Of a stretch of 64,000 nt of DNA, positions 1 through 11,006 are shown piece by piece. Below the pieces are notes generated by a model that saw nothing but the letters and a program-made list of their open reading frames with translations, was not told the DNA's origin and made no database searches. The DNA comes from Planococcus citri (taxonomy: Eukaryota > Arthropoda > Insecta > Hemiptera > Pseudococcidae). Made by a program: the position numbers and the translations under genes. The stretch lies in NCBI RefSeq assembly GCF_950023065.1, contig NC_088678.1, positions 41,096,580 to 41,160,579 on the forward strand. The letters are read 5' to 3'. Numbering within the stretch: the first letter of the stretch is position 1; each line of letters opens with the position of its first letter.

Positions 1-380
1 GATGAGGGCGAATTCGTAAAATTTCGCCCGGATTTCATGAAAATGGACTTAGAAGGGCGACCATTTTGTCAATAGGAAATTTCGTTTCTTTATAAATTGA
101 CGTCCTTCGGATTAATCCAGAATTTTTTATTGCCTCAAGGGGAGGAGAGTAGCGAAGGAATATTTCACTTGAGAGCATCGAGAGGGTAATTTTTATACAA
201 TAAAAACCATTTCATAATCATTATTACGTACATTTGAGGGTTTCAAATATGAGTGATATTATGCCGAAGATCAATAAAAATAATTCAATAATTTTCAAAG
301 TGCGGTATAATTCTACAACGAAGAAATAATTACATGTGCATGAATCGGCTAATAATTAGGTACATACCTACATAGATGTA

Positions 381-599
381 CAGGGTGCCCAGAAATATCG
401 AGTACCCCTAAAAAAGTTTTCTACTAAAATACGTACGTTGGTTGGTCACAGTGAATGATAATAATGATAGCACATGATTGGTTGTTGGACTGGAGAGATA
501 ACATTCCACCAATCATATGCATCTACATATTTCAAGTTGCCAACCTATATTTTTAATGAAAAACTTTCTTTGGGGTACTCGATATTTCTGGGCACCCTG
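381..599. mobile_element. mariner-type miniature inverted-repeat element, copy 1
   Basis: A 219-bp non-coding element begins CAGGGTGCCCAGAAATATCG and ends with the inverted equivalent CGATATTTCTGGGCACCCTG. It is flanked by TA on both sides (379-380 and 600-601), the target duplication of Tc1/mariner transposons. The inner part holds a second inverted pair (TGATTGGT / ACCAATCA), so the whole element can fold. It has no ORF and would need a transposase in trans. A close relative lies at 57816-58026. It sits about 90 bp beyond the stop codon of peptide copy 1, so it could fall in that gene's 3' region. Confidence 0.88.
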
Positions 600-684
600 T
601 ACATATGTAGATACTTGATAAGGTTAATCTATGCAGCACAATGAGTTCATGGTTGAACTTCTTACTTTTTGGTGGTTTCGTTAG

Positions 685-954
685 TTATGTATTATGGTTT
701 AAGTTATATGTACTTCCATCATTGTTAATTCTGTAACATTGACAGAAGTTATTGGAATCGCAAACTGCTGAGCCTTGTTGCAGTGTCTCAAAAGGGCCCC
801 CTGGATACTGTTGTGCACATAGGTCTTGGCATTTTCCATAATCACAACTGTCGTATACGTCCTCTCCTGCTCTCACAAAATTCACGTTATTGAAAAAAAT
901 CAACAATGTGCAGGTTATTGTTATGATCTGAATAATGGGATTTTCTGCAATCGT
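685..954 (-). pseudogene. Defensin-like six-cysteine secreted peptide, copy 1 (start codon lost)
   Basis: This is coding exon 2 of a small secreted-peptide gene. A hydrophobic leader is followed by a mature part with C-x4-C-x3-C-x18-C-x5-C-x-C and the family tail YNLNHN. That spacing is the CS-alpha-beta pattern of insect defensins and related peptides, with a GSAVC gamma-core-like segment. The splice acceptor (...CATGCAG|G) is conserved, but the codon that is ATG in the three paralogs is ACG here (952-954). Exon 1 as I delimit it contains no ATG, so the spliced mRNA has no normal start. Reading into the unspliced intron would supply upstream in-frame ATGs (ORF to 1104), which would give an odd N-terminal extension. 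The rest of the frame, all six cysteines and the promoter are intact, so the loss looks recent or a non-standard start is used. Fold and antimicrobial role are inferred from the cysteine pattern only. Confidence 0.7.
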
Positions 955-1848
955 CCTGCATGTGAAATTATAAAAAACAGAACAAAATATTAGCTTGAAT
1001 AAATATTCAATTTGGAAATTCATGTTGTTTTTTTTTTGTTTTCGTGGGTCTTGGAAAGGGACATTTTCACAAACTCGTCGTTTTCCCGCTATGCACCTAC
1101 TCAACTTATTTTTCTCGTTTCAATAGATAGTATTTACTCGATACGTAATTTGAGATTCTGCGTTTACCCAGGCCATTTCCATAAAAATTCGAAACTACTT
1201 TTACGGTTCTGTGGTAAGCGTATAATTGGAAATTTATGAATCGCTTATTTTACGATAAATTCGTGTTTTAAAAATATTTTCTTCTATTCTCAAACAGGTA
1301 TTTTGCAATAATTACGTCAAAGCAGAGAAAGACATAATTTCTGAAACTAGGAAAATGTTTTATTTTGGAACACAGGGCGCCAACTTTCACCATTAAATAC
1401 CTCATTGATAATTTTTAAATGCGATTCAAAATTCAAAATTCAAGATTTCCTTATCTTCAGAAATCATGTCTTTCTATGTTCAGACGTAATTGACGTGAAA
1501 TATTTGAGAATAACATAGGTACTTATATCCAAAACACGACTTTACTGTGAAATCAGGATTTACAAAATTTTCAACAAGGTACTCAATGAAGTCATACAAA
1601 ATTGGTTTTGGATTCTGATGGCAATGACCTAGACTGACGCCAAATTTCAAAGGTATTTTTTTTTAAAACTGCACCACTTTTATGCAAACAGAGTTTGTCT
1701 ACCTAGATGGTAGAAATCCTCCCAACATTTTTTTTCTACGATCCTCTCCGGCATCCATACCTAAATATGTACTTAATCTTGAAATACCTTACAACGATTT
1801 TGAATCGTTAAAAACTCATTCACTTCAAACTCAAGAAAATAGACTCAC

Positions 1849-1990
1849 CTGATTCTTCCTGTAGACCTTTCAATAAAGTATACTTTATTCACGCGAAAAC
1901 TAATAAATATATATAGGTACAGCAAAAAAAAACGTTGGCTTTTAATGAACGAGTATTTCTTTAATATCACAAGTTTAATTAAAACTACGA
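1849..1990 (-). other. Untranslated exon 1 of peptide copy 1
   Basis: The minus strand reads ...GAATCAG|GTGAGTCT, a good splice donor (boundary at 1849/1848). The exon sequence, including a TTTTCGCGTG block, is shared with the exons at 4476 and 29693. The 5' limit is estimated from the TATA box at 2014-2021. No ATG is present. The intron to coding exon 2 would be 956-1848. Confidence 0.6.
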
Positions 1991-2004
1991 TGACTTTTGT
2001 TGGA

Positions 2005-2035
2005 GGAAACATTCTTATATACCTACATTTTATGG
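2005..2035 (-). promoter_or_regulatory. TATA promoter of peptide copy 1
   Basis: The minus strand has GGTATATAAGAATG (TATATAAG at 2014-2021). The same box, at the same distance from a shared first exon, precedes copies 2 and 4. Conservation across paralogs, with the flanks more diverged, supports a core promoter. Confidence 0.65.
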
Positions 2036-2039
2036 GCAG

Positions 2040-3300
2040 GCATTTGGAATTGCGTCAACTTATATGTCATGTTATTTTACATACATTGTGTAATTTCAAT
2101 AATATGATAGGTAAGTATACATTTTTTTTAATTGATAAAAAAAATGAAAATGTTTCATGGTTTGTAACACCATTTTATTGCGCAAGGAATTGCAGGAACT
2201 GTCCATCAGTGATAAATGTGTTGGGTAAGTATCCAAAATTTTCTGCAGTTTTTGAAATTCACATTCAGCGTAATCAGAGTTGATGTCATTTTACAGCTTG
2301 AGTTGTCTTCGCGATTTCTTTAGGTACCTGCTCGTAATATGTGTAGTTGAAAAACACAATGTAATAATGATCGTGTGCGTCATTTGATATGAACACTTTT
2401 TCGTTACATAAATGATTTCTTTCTTTTAACATCGAGTAGGTACACAGGGTGGAGGAGGCATTATGATGAAATGAGACCCACGTGCATTGGGCAACTATAC
2501 AGTTGATAGTGAATTTCAGAAATCACCACGCAGTATATTGTACTACATATATGGCTAAAGGCTTTGAAAATGTGAATTGAGCTCACTTTCACTTTTAACA
2601 TCACATGGCACAAACTTGGGTACCTACTTATTGTTAAACATTTTATTTGAAATTCAAAAAAGTTGAATTTTTTAAATCCATTTTCTGTTGGAAAGACCAT
2701 AGTTGGATAAGAATTGTGACATGGCTACACAACTGGATTTTGAAACCAATAAGTAGAAGTTGATCTTAAGTGAATCTTATGACATCGTGATGAAAATTTT
2801 TTTAGACTGCTGTACCTACATGATAAATTACTCGTATAATTGTCGAGACAGAGTTATTTTAGTGCCTTTTTGCTATTGAGTGTTTTTTTTTTATCACGTT
2901 CAACATCATGACACCACTTTCTTTGTGAGTGGCAAATGATACCGATCCAAAAATAAATCAATTTTCACTTTAATTCAATTTCTTCATAAATTGGCGCACT
3001 TCGGTTTTGAGGGAAGGAGAGTGGATGAAGGAAGAATTGACTCGATGGTGCAATTCTTATGAAAAAACTATCTCATTATTTCTCGTTATTACATTTCAGG
3101 GTTTTAATTACCTAAGTACATGAGTTATATGCCGAAGAGCAAGACAAATAATTATTTTTTCTTTCAAAGTGCGGCTTAATTCATAACGAAGGAATAATTA
3201 CATGATGCGCGAAACATTTAATAATTAAATAGATACCTGCCTGATAAAGTTAATTTACGCAGCAAAATGAATTCATAGTTGAACGTCTTACTGTCTAATG
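2040..3300. other. Spacer between peptide copies 1 and 2
   Basis: AT-rich duplicated flanking DNA with no gene that I can support. The block 2900-3300 repeats the 3' flank of copy 1 (compare 100-680), including the motif ATATGCCGAAGA. A short block around 2450-2490 reappears inverted near 27985-28025. This marks the edges of the duplicated unit that carries the peptide gene. Confidence 0.5.
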
Positions 3301-3306
3301 CTTTTG

Positions 3307-3582
3307 TTAGTTATTATGATTTAGGTTATATGTACTCATCCCATCATTGTTAATTCTGAAACATTGACAGAAGTTATCAGCATCGCAAACTCCTGAGGCA
3401 GGTGCCAATAACCCCGGATATCCAGACCCTGGATACTGCGATTCACATAGCTTTACGCATGCAGAATAATCACAATGATCGTATACGTCTTTCTTCGCAT
3501 TCACAAAATTCACGTTATCGAAAAAAATCAACAATGCACAGGTTATTACTATGATCCGAATGATGAGATTTTCTGCAATCAT
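3307..3582 (-). CDS. Defensin-like six-cysteine secreted peptide, copy 2 (91 aa)
   Basis: The precursor has a hydrophobic signal segment (about residues 6-25, rich in I, V, T, A, L, F) and probable cleavage after VNA. A short mature peptide follows with C-x4-C-x3-C-x19-C-x5-C-x-C and the conserved tail YNLNHN. The CxxxC and CxC pair with the six-cysteine count match the CS-alpha-beta scaffold of arthropod defensins and ion-channel peptides. The function here (antimicrobial, or secreted effector such as a salivary one) cannot be told from sequence. The ATG at 3580-3582 is chosen because it follows the splice acceptor (CACGTAG|GATG) by one base, as in copies 3 and 4. Upstream are an 892-nt intron, a 5' exon ending at 4476 and a TATA box at 4609-4618. 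Confidence 0.82.
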   Translation of the reverse strand: MIAENLIIRIIVITCALLIFFDNVNFVNAKKDVYDHCDYSACVKLCESQYPGSGYPGLLAPASGVCDADNFCQCFRINNDGMSTYNLNHNN

Positions 3583-4475
3583 CCTACGTGTAAAATTATA
3601 AAAAACAAAACAAAAAACATTAGGTTGAAAAAATATTCGATTTGAAATTCATGTTTTTCTTTCATGGGTTCTGAAAGGGGGACATTTTCGAAAAAGAGTC
3701 GTTTTTCGCTCTACGCGTTCACTCAACTTGTTTTTACAGTTCCTTCTACATCTACATATAAGATAGTATTCACTAGGTATCTAAGCGAATTGAGATTCTG
3801 CGTTGATGCAGGTCATTTCTATCAAAATCTTGCTTTTTAGAGTTCCGTAGTGAGCGGATGAACTTCTCAAATGCTTAGGTATTTTACAATAATTACGTCA
3901 AAGCAGAGAAAGATAAGTACATAGATAACTACATTATAATTTCTGAAACTAGGAAAATGTTTTATTCTGCAATACAGAAGGCGCCAACTTTTGGTCATTA
4001 TTGCTAATTTTCAAAAATTGGAGTAAATTATAGGTGGGTACCTATACTTATTACTTTTCTTTGATTTTTTCAAATTTACAATGGCAATAAGAAAATCGAC
4101 AGCACAATGTTCCAAAATATTTCCCTAGGTTCAGAAATAATATCTTTCTATGTTTTGACGTATCTAATCAATGTGAAATATTCGAGAAGAAAATGGTAAC
4201 AGAGCACGAATTCCCCCGGAAATGAGCACTTTACTAATTTTCTACTGCTCGATGAAATCTTAAAAATGATCTGGAATTCTGATGGTAATGACTTACCCCG
4301 ACGCGATGCAGAATCTCAAAAAGTTTTTTTTTTTTTTTAAGAACTTGACCACTTTTATGCAAAACGAGTTTGTATATCTAGATGCTAGAGTGAAAATACT
4401 TCATCTTGAAATACCTCACAACAATTTTGAATCGTTAAAAACTCATTCACTTCAAACTGAAGAAAATAGACTCAC

Positions 4476-4595
4476 CTGATTCTCTCTGTATCGACCCTTC
4501 AATAATATAGTACTTTATCCACGCGAAAACTATTAAATATGTACCTATAGGTACTTCACAAGTTCAATTAAAACTACGAGTACAATGACTTAAGT
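4476..4595 (-). other. Untranslated exon 1 of peptide copy 2
   Basis: The minus strand ends ...GAATCAG|GTGAGTC and shares the TTTTCGCGTG block with the first exons of copies 1 and 4. The reading frame is not preserved between the copies, which supports an untranslated exon. The 5' end is estimated from the TATA box. Confidence 0.6.
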
Positions 4596-4597
4596 TG

Positions 4598-4630
4598 GAA
4601 TAAACATTCTTATATATAGGTATGTATACA
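4598..4630 (-). promoter_or_regulatory. TATA promoter of peptide copy 2
   Basis: The minus strand has CCTATATATAAGAATG with TATATATAAG at 4609-4618. The identical box is at 29524-29533 (copy 4) and a near-identical one at 2014-2021 (copy 1). Confidence 0.65.
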
Positions 4631-4914
4631 TTTTATGATCAGCCGTTTGAATTTACGTCAACTCACATGTCATGTTATTTTTCGTAAATTGTGAAATTTT
4701 TATTTGTGAAATTTCAATAATATGGTAGGTATATACTTAAAAAAAGAAAAACATTGATAAAAAATGAAAATATCGTATTGTTTGTATATTCTGCAGTTCT
4801 TGAAATTCGTATTCAACGTTATCAGGGTTGATATCATTATTTTTTTTTAGGTACCTGCTCGTAATTTGTACTCGTAGTTAAAATTCTCGACCATAATAAT
4901 ATACCTGTGAGTGA

Positions 4915-5480
4915 AACTCAGGACAACGATTGCTGCAATCTGCAATAAACCTTTTCAGGGTTTCAATTTCAAGCGTTGTTTATACTCTCAGCTTTCTTTA
5001 AAATTTTGTGATTAATATGAGCATTGAGGATCGTTAATTATAATGCAAGTTGCAACAGCTAGTAATTTGAGACTTGACGTTCCTACTTGATATGAACTCT
5101 AGTTAGTCAGGTTGATAATTCAATTTATGAAGTCATAAATTAATTTTTCATTCACCAGGTCTTGTTTATTACGAATTTACGAGTAACTTGGGACAGGAAT
5201 AATAATGAATAGAGAATATAGTGCATTGCACGATTAGCGTCAATCGTGAATTTTAAGAATCGTCATCTAGGTCGTAGGTCCCTTTTTACCTTGCTTTGTT
5301 AATTTTTGAAAAGTTTTTCAACGTTGAATTACCCAGGTACGTTTCGTTTTACCAGTTTCTAATTTCACCTGGTACGACTTTATTGAGATCTTTAGCTGTC
5401 CAGTAAACATTGTGAACCTGCCCCTGGTTAAAACTTTGATTTTTATACAATTTTTCGTCCAGTACTGGCTCCGAATGGGC
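4915..5480. repeat. Duplicated upstream block, left member (pairs with 7975-8510)
   Basis: About 550 bp beginning CAGGACAACGATTGCTGCAA recurs in direct orientation at 7978 and runs to the GTACAGTACTG / GTCCAGTACTG region. It is the distal upstream flank of copies 2 and 3 and shows that these genes arose by tandem segmental duplication. No coding sequence was recognised. Confidence 0.7.
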
Positions 5481-5689
5481 GTACATCGCAAGCGCAAATT
5501 ACTTGAACAAAGTTTATGCATCATTAGCGCAAATGCATAAAAATTATACATCGCTAGCGCAACAATAAAAAATGTTGCGAAAAGGAAAATGTTTTTTTTA
5601 AAACAATGCAGGTACCCAAAGTAGGTTGCCGTCAATAATAAAAATAAATTTGATATCTTTTTTTCCAAAAATTGCTCAAAAGTCAATAA

Positions 5690-6590
5690 TTACCGACTAA
5701 AAAGTCTCGTTTTTTTTACCAGACAAATTTCAAAACGTCTAGCTTTTTCGTGGAAAATTTCAAAAAAATATACATAGGTACAAGAGTTTTGCTTTTTACC
5801 AAAGAATTGTGAAAAATTCTGGTTGTTTCAAAAACTAGCAGAAAGTCGTTTTGTTCAAAAAAATTTCAAATTCATTTTTTTTCTAAGAATTATCAAAAAA
5901 TCTGGCTTTTTTGCCAAATTCCTCCAAAAATTCTCAAATGTTTGTTACCTTTTGCTGAAATTGTCAAATTCTTGCTTCTTGTGGAAAATTCTCATTATTT
6001 TGCCTTAAATTGACACGACATTATGACTTTTTTGTCAATAATTTTCATAAGGCTCTTTCTCTTGCTCAAATTATCATATGGTTCCGTGGTCTTGATAATT
6101 ATTTTGCCATAAATTGCAAAAATAATCATACAAACTACTTTCTGACTGAAAGTTTGGGAACCCCTGCGTAAAATGGAATAACCTCAACTCTGGCTGATTT
6201 TATCCGATTGACTTGAAAATTGGTATGAAGGCGAAGGAACTTCATACGAATGGCCCTTGAATTTTTTCAATCCGATGTGAATGAAGATGAATAATACCTA
6301 CTCTCCATTGTTAGTAATCAAACTCACGGATTATTAACCAATTTAATCAAACACAGTTTGAAAAATATCCAATAATGAGATCCGGTACCGAATATGTACT
6401 ACCTGCATATTTCCTTTACCTTTCATTAAAAAAGCAAAAATGGAGATGACGGTGCGTTAAAATAAATGCGGTGGGGATGAGAGAAGTTTCTACTTGAGAT
6501 AATTTTCGGGCTAAAATGTTTAAAAATAGGGTCCTCAGCTCTGCGGGAAATCTGAGGGGGGAGAGAGTATCTACTTTACCTAGGGAAAGT
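5690..6590. other. AT-rich spacer, no gene seen
   Basis: T-rich low-complexity sequence with loosely repeated AATTxTCAAAAA motifs. The stretch 6205-6275 (GACTTGAAAATTGGTATGAA and following) recurs at 8635-8695, part of the duplicated unit. Short ORFs here show no recognisable protein features. Confidence 0.5.
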
Positions 6591-6900
6591 CGAAATTTTT
6601 TCGAAAATGAGCTTAGGGTCAAATTAGGCCTAAATTCACGCAGAGGAGTATCTGAGACTTTCATCAAATTCAACACAAGAAGAGTAACTTTTCGATTCGT
6701 TACATACGTAAGTACGTATTTCTTGTTTTTTTTTCAAGTATTATGCCTCGAGTTGTGATTGTGGGATGTTGTGTGATATACTCCCAGTCGTTAATTTTAT
6801 GAAATTGAAATTCACTGCAAAGTATTTTGAATCGCCACAACACAAAAATGTTTGAAAATGACATCTCGAGTTCTTTCATTGTACCCTTCAAAAGATCCCT
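6590..6900. repeat. Dispersed repeat, also at 28085-29040
   Basis: The segment with AATGAGCTTAGGGTC, AGAGGAGT, TGCCTCGAGTTGTG and GTGGGATGTTGTGTGATAT recurs in the same orientation near 28090-28130 and 28845-29030. There it is split by about 650 bp of unrelated sequence. No coding role is seen. Confidence 0.55.
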
Positions 6901-7338
6901 GGCAAAAAATTAGTAAACTTTTACTTGAATTTCAATTTGTTTGTGAATTGGTACGTATTTTTCCAATAAAATATATTTCATTGGTTCAAGGGTTGAAGAA
7001 GAGTGGCAAAAAGGAAAACTGACATATCTATTTAAGGAAGCAATTCATGATCTCCCTCTATTCTACACGATTTCGATTATGAGTGATATTATGCTGACGT
7101 CGCGTCCTCAGAAATTAAAAAAAAATCCAATTACTTTCAAAGTGCAATTTAATTTTGGTCTATTAAATACATAGATAGGTAATGATTATCCTACATGTAC
7201 ATGAATTAACTAAGTAATTATTGTACCTATGTACGTATAATAACTAATAAGTTAAGTTCATGCAGCTGGATACATTTAAGTACCTATAGGTAAGGTACTA
7301 CCTGCGCTAAATAAACTTCTTACTTTTTGGTGATTTCG

Positions 7339-7602
7339 TTAGTCATTATGATTCAAGTTATATGTACTTCCATCATCGTTAATTCTGTAACATTGACAGA
7401 AGTTATTGGAATCGCAAACTGCTGAGCCTTGTTGCAATAACCCAAGAGACCCTGGATACTGCTGTGCACATAGGTCAGAGCATTTTCCATAGTCACAATG
7501 ATCGTATTTGGTCTCTGCTGTTGAAAAATTCACGTTATTGAAAAAAATCAACAATGCGCAGGTTATTGTTACAATCCGAATTATGGGCTTTTCTTCAATC
7601 AT
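7339..7602 (-). CDS. Defensin-like six-cysteine secreted peptide, copy 3 (87 aa)
   Basis: Signal segment about residues 5-27 with probable cleavage after STA. The mature part has C-x4-C-x3-C-x17-C-x5-C-x-C and ends in the YNLNHN-type tail. The start ATG lies one base after the acceptor CTGTAG|G. The mature region is closest to copy 1 (LLQQGSAVCDSNNFCQCYRI). The 5' end differs from the other copies: the usual ~900-nt intron, shared first exon and TATA are missing, and only ~375 bp separate the ATG from the duplicated upstream block. A different TATA (7784-7792) and a donor giving a ~100-nt intron can be proposed. Secretion is strongly suggested; the biological role is unknown. Confidence 0.82.
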   Translation of the reverse strand: MIEEKPIIRIVTITCALLIFFNNVNFSTAETKYDHCDYGKCSDLCAQQYPGSLGLLQQGSAVCDSNNFCQCYRINDDGSTYNLNHND

Positions 7603-7774
7603 CCTACAGATAGGTAAAATTGTTTTGAAAAATTAAGTATTCAAGAAGAAGTGTTTTAAAAATAATTCAAATTAAAATCAATTATACCTACTTTGAATAA
7701 AAATAATTTGAAGCAACTGAGGCACACTGTGCACAATAAAGGTGTTTTCTATTTTGCTGCAAAAGTTAAAACGA

Positions 7775-7800
7775 ACATATTTCTTTATATAGGCTTTCGA
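7775..7800 (-). promoter_or_regulatory. Candidate replacement TATA box of peptide copy 3
   Basis: The minus strand has CCTATATAAAGAAATATG (TATATAAA about 7784-7791). It is the only good TATA between the ATG and the duplicated upstream block. A possible first exon would end near 7700 at AAGTAG|GTATAA. This is inferred and not conserved with the other copies. Confidence 0.35.
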
Positions 7801-7974
7801 ATTAGCATCAGCCCATAAGAATTGCATGTTGCCTCTTGTCATAAAATTGTTGCTTGCGAAATTTTAACCAGGAACGTGCGTTGAAACTAATTGATAAAAA
7901 TTAAATTATTTAATTACATTAATTTTTCACTTTGCGATAATTTTTTGAAAAACAAGTTGAAGTGTGACGTAAAA

Positions 7975-8510
7975 GAAACCCAGGACAACGATTGCTGCAA
8001 TCTGCAATAAACTATTATCAGGGTTTCAAGCGTTGTTTATAGCTCTCAGCTTTCTTTAAAATTTTTTTGTGATTAATATTAGGATCGTTAATTATAATGC
8101 AGGTTGCAACAGCTAGTAATTTGAGACTTGACGTTATGTGCATTATTTGATATCAACTCTAGTTAGTTTAGGTTGATAATTCAATTTTTGAAGCCATAAA
8201 TTAATTTTTCATTCGCTAGAACGTCTTGTACATATATTACGAATTTACGAGTAACTTGGGGCAGGAATTTATGAGGAATTGAGAATAAAGGGCATTGTAC
8301 GAATAGCGGCTATCGTGAATTTTAAGAATCGTCGTCTAGGTGTCTGTCTACCTTGCTTTGTTGATTTTTGAAACGTTTTCAACGTTGAATACGTACGTTT
8401 TACTAGCTGTTTTTAATATCACCATTGGAGATCTCCAGTTGTCCAGTAAACATTGTGAATCTACCCCTGGGTATTTCGATTTTGATGCAATTTTTCGTAC
8501 AGTACTGCCG
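7975..8510. repeat. Duplicated upstream block, right member
   Basis: Direct duplicate of 4915-5480, with small indels. It begins CAGGACAACGATTGCTGCAA and continues past GTACAGTACTG. Confidence 0.7.
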
Positions 8511-8519
8511 AATAGTGAT

Positions 8520-9981
8520 TCAAATGAATAATTAAATGGGTTTTCTCTATCAAACTGGACGCGATGGGTATTTTTCGAAATGTGATTTCCCGCAGGATTT
8601 TAACCTCAAAAATGTGGCTGCACTTTTAAGCAATTGACTTGAAACTTGGTATGAAGGCAAAGGAACTTTATACGAATGACCCTTGAATTTTTTCAAATTT
8701 TTTTGACCTCAATTACTGATCATAAATTCCGCTAGGAAACCCCAATTTGAAAAAAAAAATTAAAAATAATGCACATTTTTTAGTGTTTTTTAACGATTTT
8801 TTTTTAGAAGATTTTGATTTTGTTCATTTTTTACCAAATTACTGCGACCAAATAAATTTTACTTGTCCACTCAAACAAATTTAATAATTCTGTAGGTAAC
8901 TTTATATGGATTTAAATTTTTCAAAATGACCAAAAATACAACACAGGTAGGTAGGTAAATAGATGAAAAATTCAAATAACCAGTCATTATATCGGTTTCA
9001 AGCAATATAATTTTTTGAGGTTTAATTTTGATCCTAGAGTGGACTGTAGGTAATATAAGTACCAAGTTTTTTTTATCGAAAAGACTGTGTGAGAAGCTAA
9101 AAACCTAAAATAACTTTCTTTTCATGAACCATGCACTGCTGGTTCGGTACATATTTGTTAAAAATCTCTAAAGGAAAAACACAGAATGATGAAAACCGAA
9201 TCATACAAGGATTTAGAAAGTTTATACACAATAATTTAATTACACTCGAAAAGTAGTATATTTCTGCAGCATTGAGGAATATAACCAGCAGCATCACGAG
9301 TCGAAAAAGTTTTCTTATTGTTTTTCAAAAACACGTGTATCATTGCCATTGAGATATAAAGTTTTTCTGCTTCGCTTTTTTTTTTATTTTTTGATAAATG
9401 TTTTGCAGCGGCGCATGATTGTGCGAAAAATAGCGAGCTGAACTAAATTGACGTTAAAACTGTAAAATATTATAAACGGGCTGAAAACATCGAGGGATAT
9501 TTTTTCGCTGGCTTATATTTCGCAATTACAATTAATTAGGTTGGAAATAGGATTGGATTTTTTCCATATTGTTTTATAATTTTTTTCGTTCGTTTTTACA
9601 GTTTCCAAAATGACGCGTGATTTTTCATTTCTTTTAACTTTTGTTTTAAAGTTATTAGCTATTTGAAATGGGTATCGCTTTTTTTTATTTTGTTTTATGT
9701 GATCGACTTTTCCACTAAGCTTTAATGACGAGTTAGGAAATATTTGTTTTGAGCTATTTTTTTTGTTCGATTTAGCATTTTTTTTTTTTTTTCAAGTGGT
9801 ATGCTTTATCGCGGACAGTTGCGATGAAAACGTTTGTAAAAAATCGTTTATTTGGATATTTTTTCAATTGAGGAAACAATCACTTTTATGGTGCAATATT
9901 TAAAAATATAACGTTAAATTCAAAAAAAAAAAAAAAAATGAAAATCAGTAAAAAATTGAATGAAAAATATGACAATAATTT
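8520..9981. other. AT-rich spacer left of the LTR element
   Basis: Homopolymer-rich, non-coding-looking DNA with several poly-T and poly-A runs (for example near 9778-9793 and 9926-9942). It ends in ATTT, the left copy of the target duplication of the LTR element. No gene is supported. Confidence 0.5.
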
Positions 9982-10994
9982 TGATATAGTTAAAATATGC
10001 ATGTCTGGTTATAGAGATATTATTTTCTTTTGCACTTAGGAGAATGAGTCAAATATCACTACATAGGTAGTGAATATTTACCTATTGCCAAGATAGAGTA
10101 ATTTAGTCGGAGAGCAGGAAATCATACCAAGTTAACTATATGCATTTAATGTTTCTACCAAATAATAACAACCCAAACGCCACTTGCGTGTCAATATGAT
10201 TTATTACAATTTGGTCCAACATGACAGATTAATAAAAATATAAATTAAACTAAATCAATTCATATTATTATAAAAGGCCGCAGCCTAATATAGACGACTC
10301 GCGTTAATTAAATAAAGTAAAATGTTCAATCAATGAATTTGAGTAACATAATTTTAGTCGAAGATGATGAATTAAAGGTTATCACACAGATGTTAAAATA
10401 TTCCCTATCTGAATAATACTCGTGAACGTAGGGCTTGTTGTCCAGGTTCACGAGCATTTACATCAATTTAGATGGTACCAAGATCACAATTAAATGGTGT
10501 AAACACCACTTACCAAGGAATGATAACATTTTCTGCCTCTTTCAGGTGTACTCACTAATACTAGGTACTGGCGGCAGAAATGGATTACTATAGGTACCTA
10601 TTCAACGAGAAACATTACCGATGCCCGGGAAATCGGTAAATGTCCAAAGGGATCATTTACGTACCACGACGAATATTTACGTTAATAAATAACATCGCGT
10701 TAAAAACACATTTTATCCACTTGACCGAGTGGGCGAAATCAGGAAAATAGGGGGGCTAGGTCGCCCTAGCCCACCTATACATCTGCGAACGTACGCTTTC
10801 TTTGACTTAGCTCCAGAGAGCTCGAGATACCGAAACCAAGTGAAGATGCGGTTCAGTACCAAGTTGCACGGAGGTACATACTTGGTACATGAACGCATCT
10901 ATAAATAGCTATCACGTTACCTAGCTTCCAGCTCTGTATATAGGTCATTACTATCATACCTACTAAGCTATTCAGGGCATATCTCACCATATCA
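9982..10994 (-). repeat. LTR (3' LTR if the minus strand is sense)
   Basis: 1013 bp, by eye identical to 24228-25240. It contains a hairpin at 10753-10772 whose minus-strand RNA would be an 8-bp stem closed by a GCGA (GNRA) tetraloop. A palindromic TATA motif CTATAAATAG is at 10899-10908. A minus-strand AATAAA lies near 10200. Confidence 0.95.
10899..10908. promoter_or_regulatory. Bidirectional TATA-like motif in the LTR
   Basis: CTATAAATAG reads TATAAATA on the plus strand and TATTTATAG on the minus strand. Plus-strand firing would transcribe the element interior antisense, toward the candidate spliced ORF at 11639. The same motif in the other LTR (25145-25154) would fire outward into flanking DNA. 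This is a motif match only. Confidence 0.35.
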
Positions 10995-11006
10995 TATGCC
11001 CCCCGT
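10995..11006 (-). other. Candidate polypurine tract
   Basis: The minus strand reads CACGGGGGGCATA immediately before the LTR. A second purine block (GGAGGGGAAGAGGGGGG on the minus strand) lies near 11080-11100. A purine run adjacent to the 3' LTR is where plus-strand DNA synthesis primes in retroelements. It supports minus-strand orientation. Confidence 0.55.
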
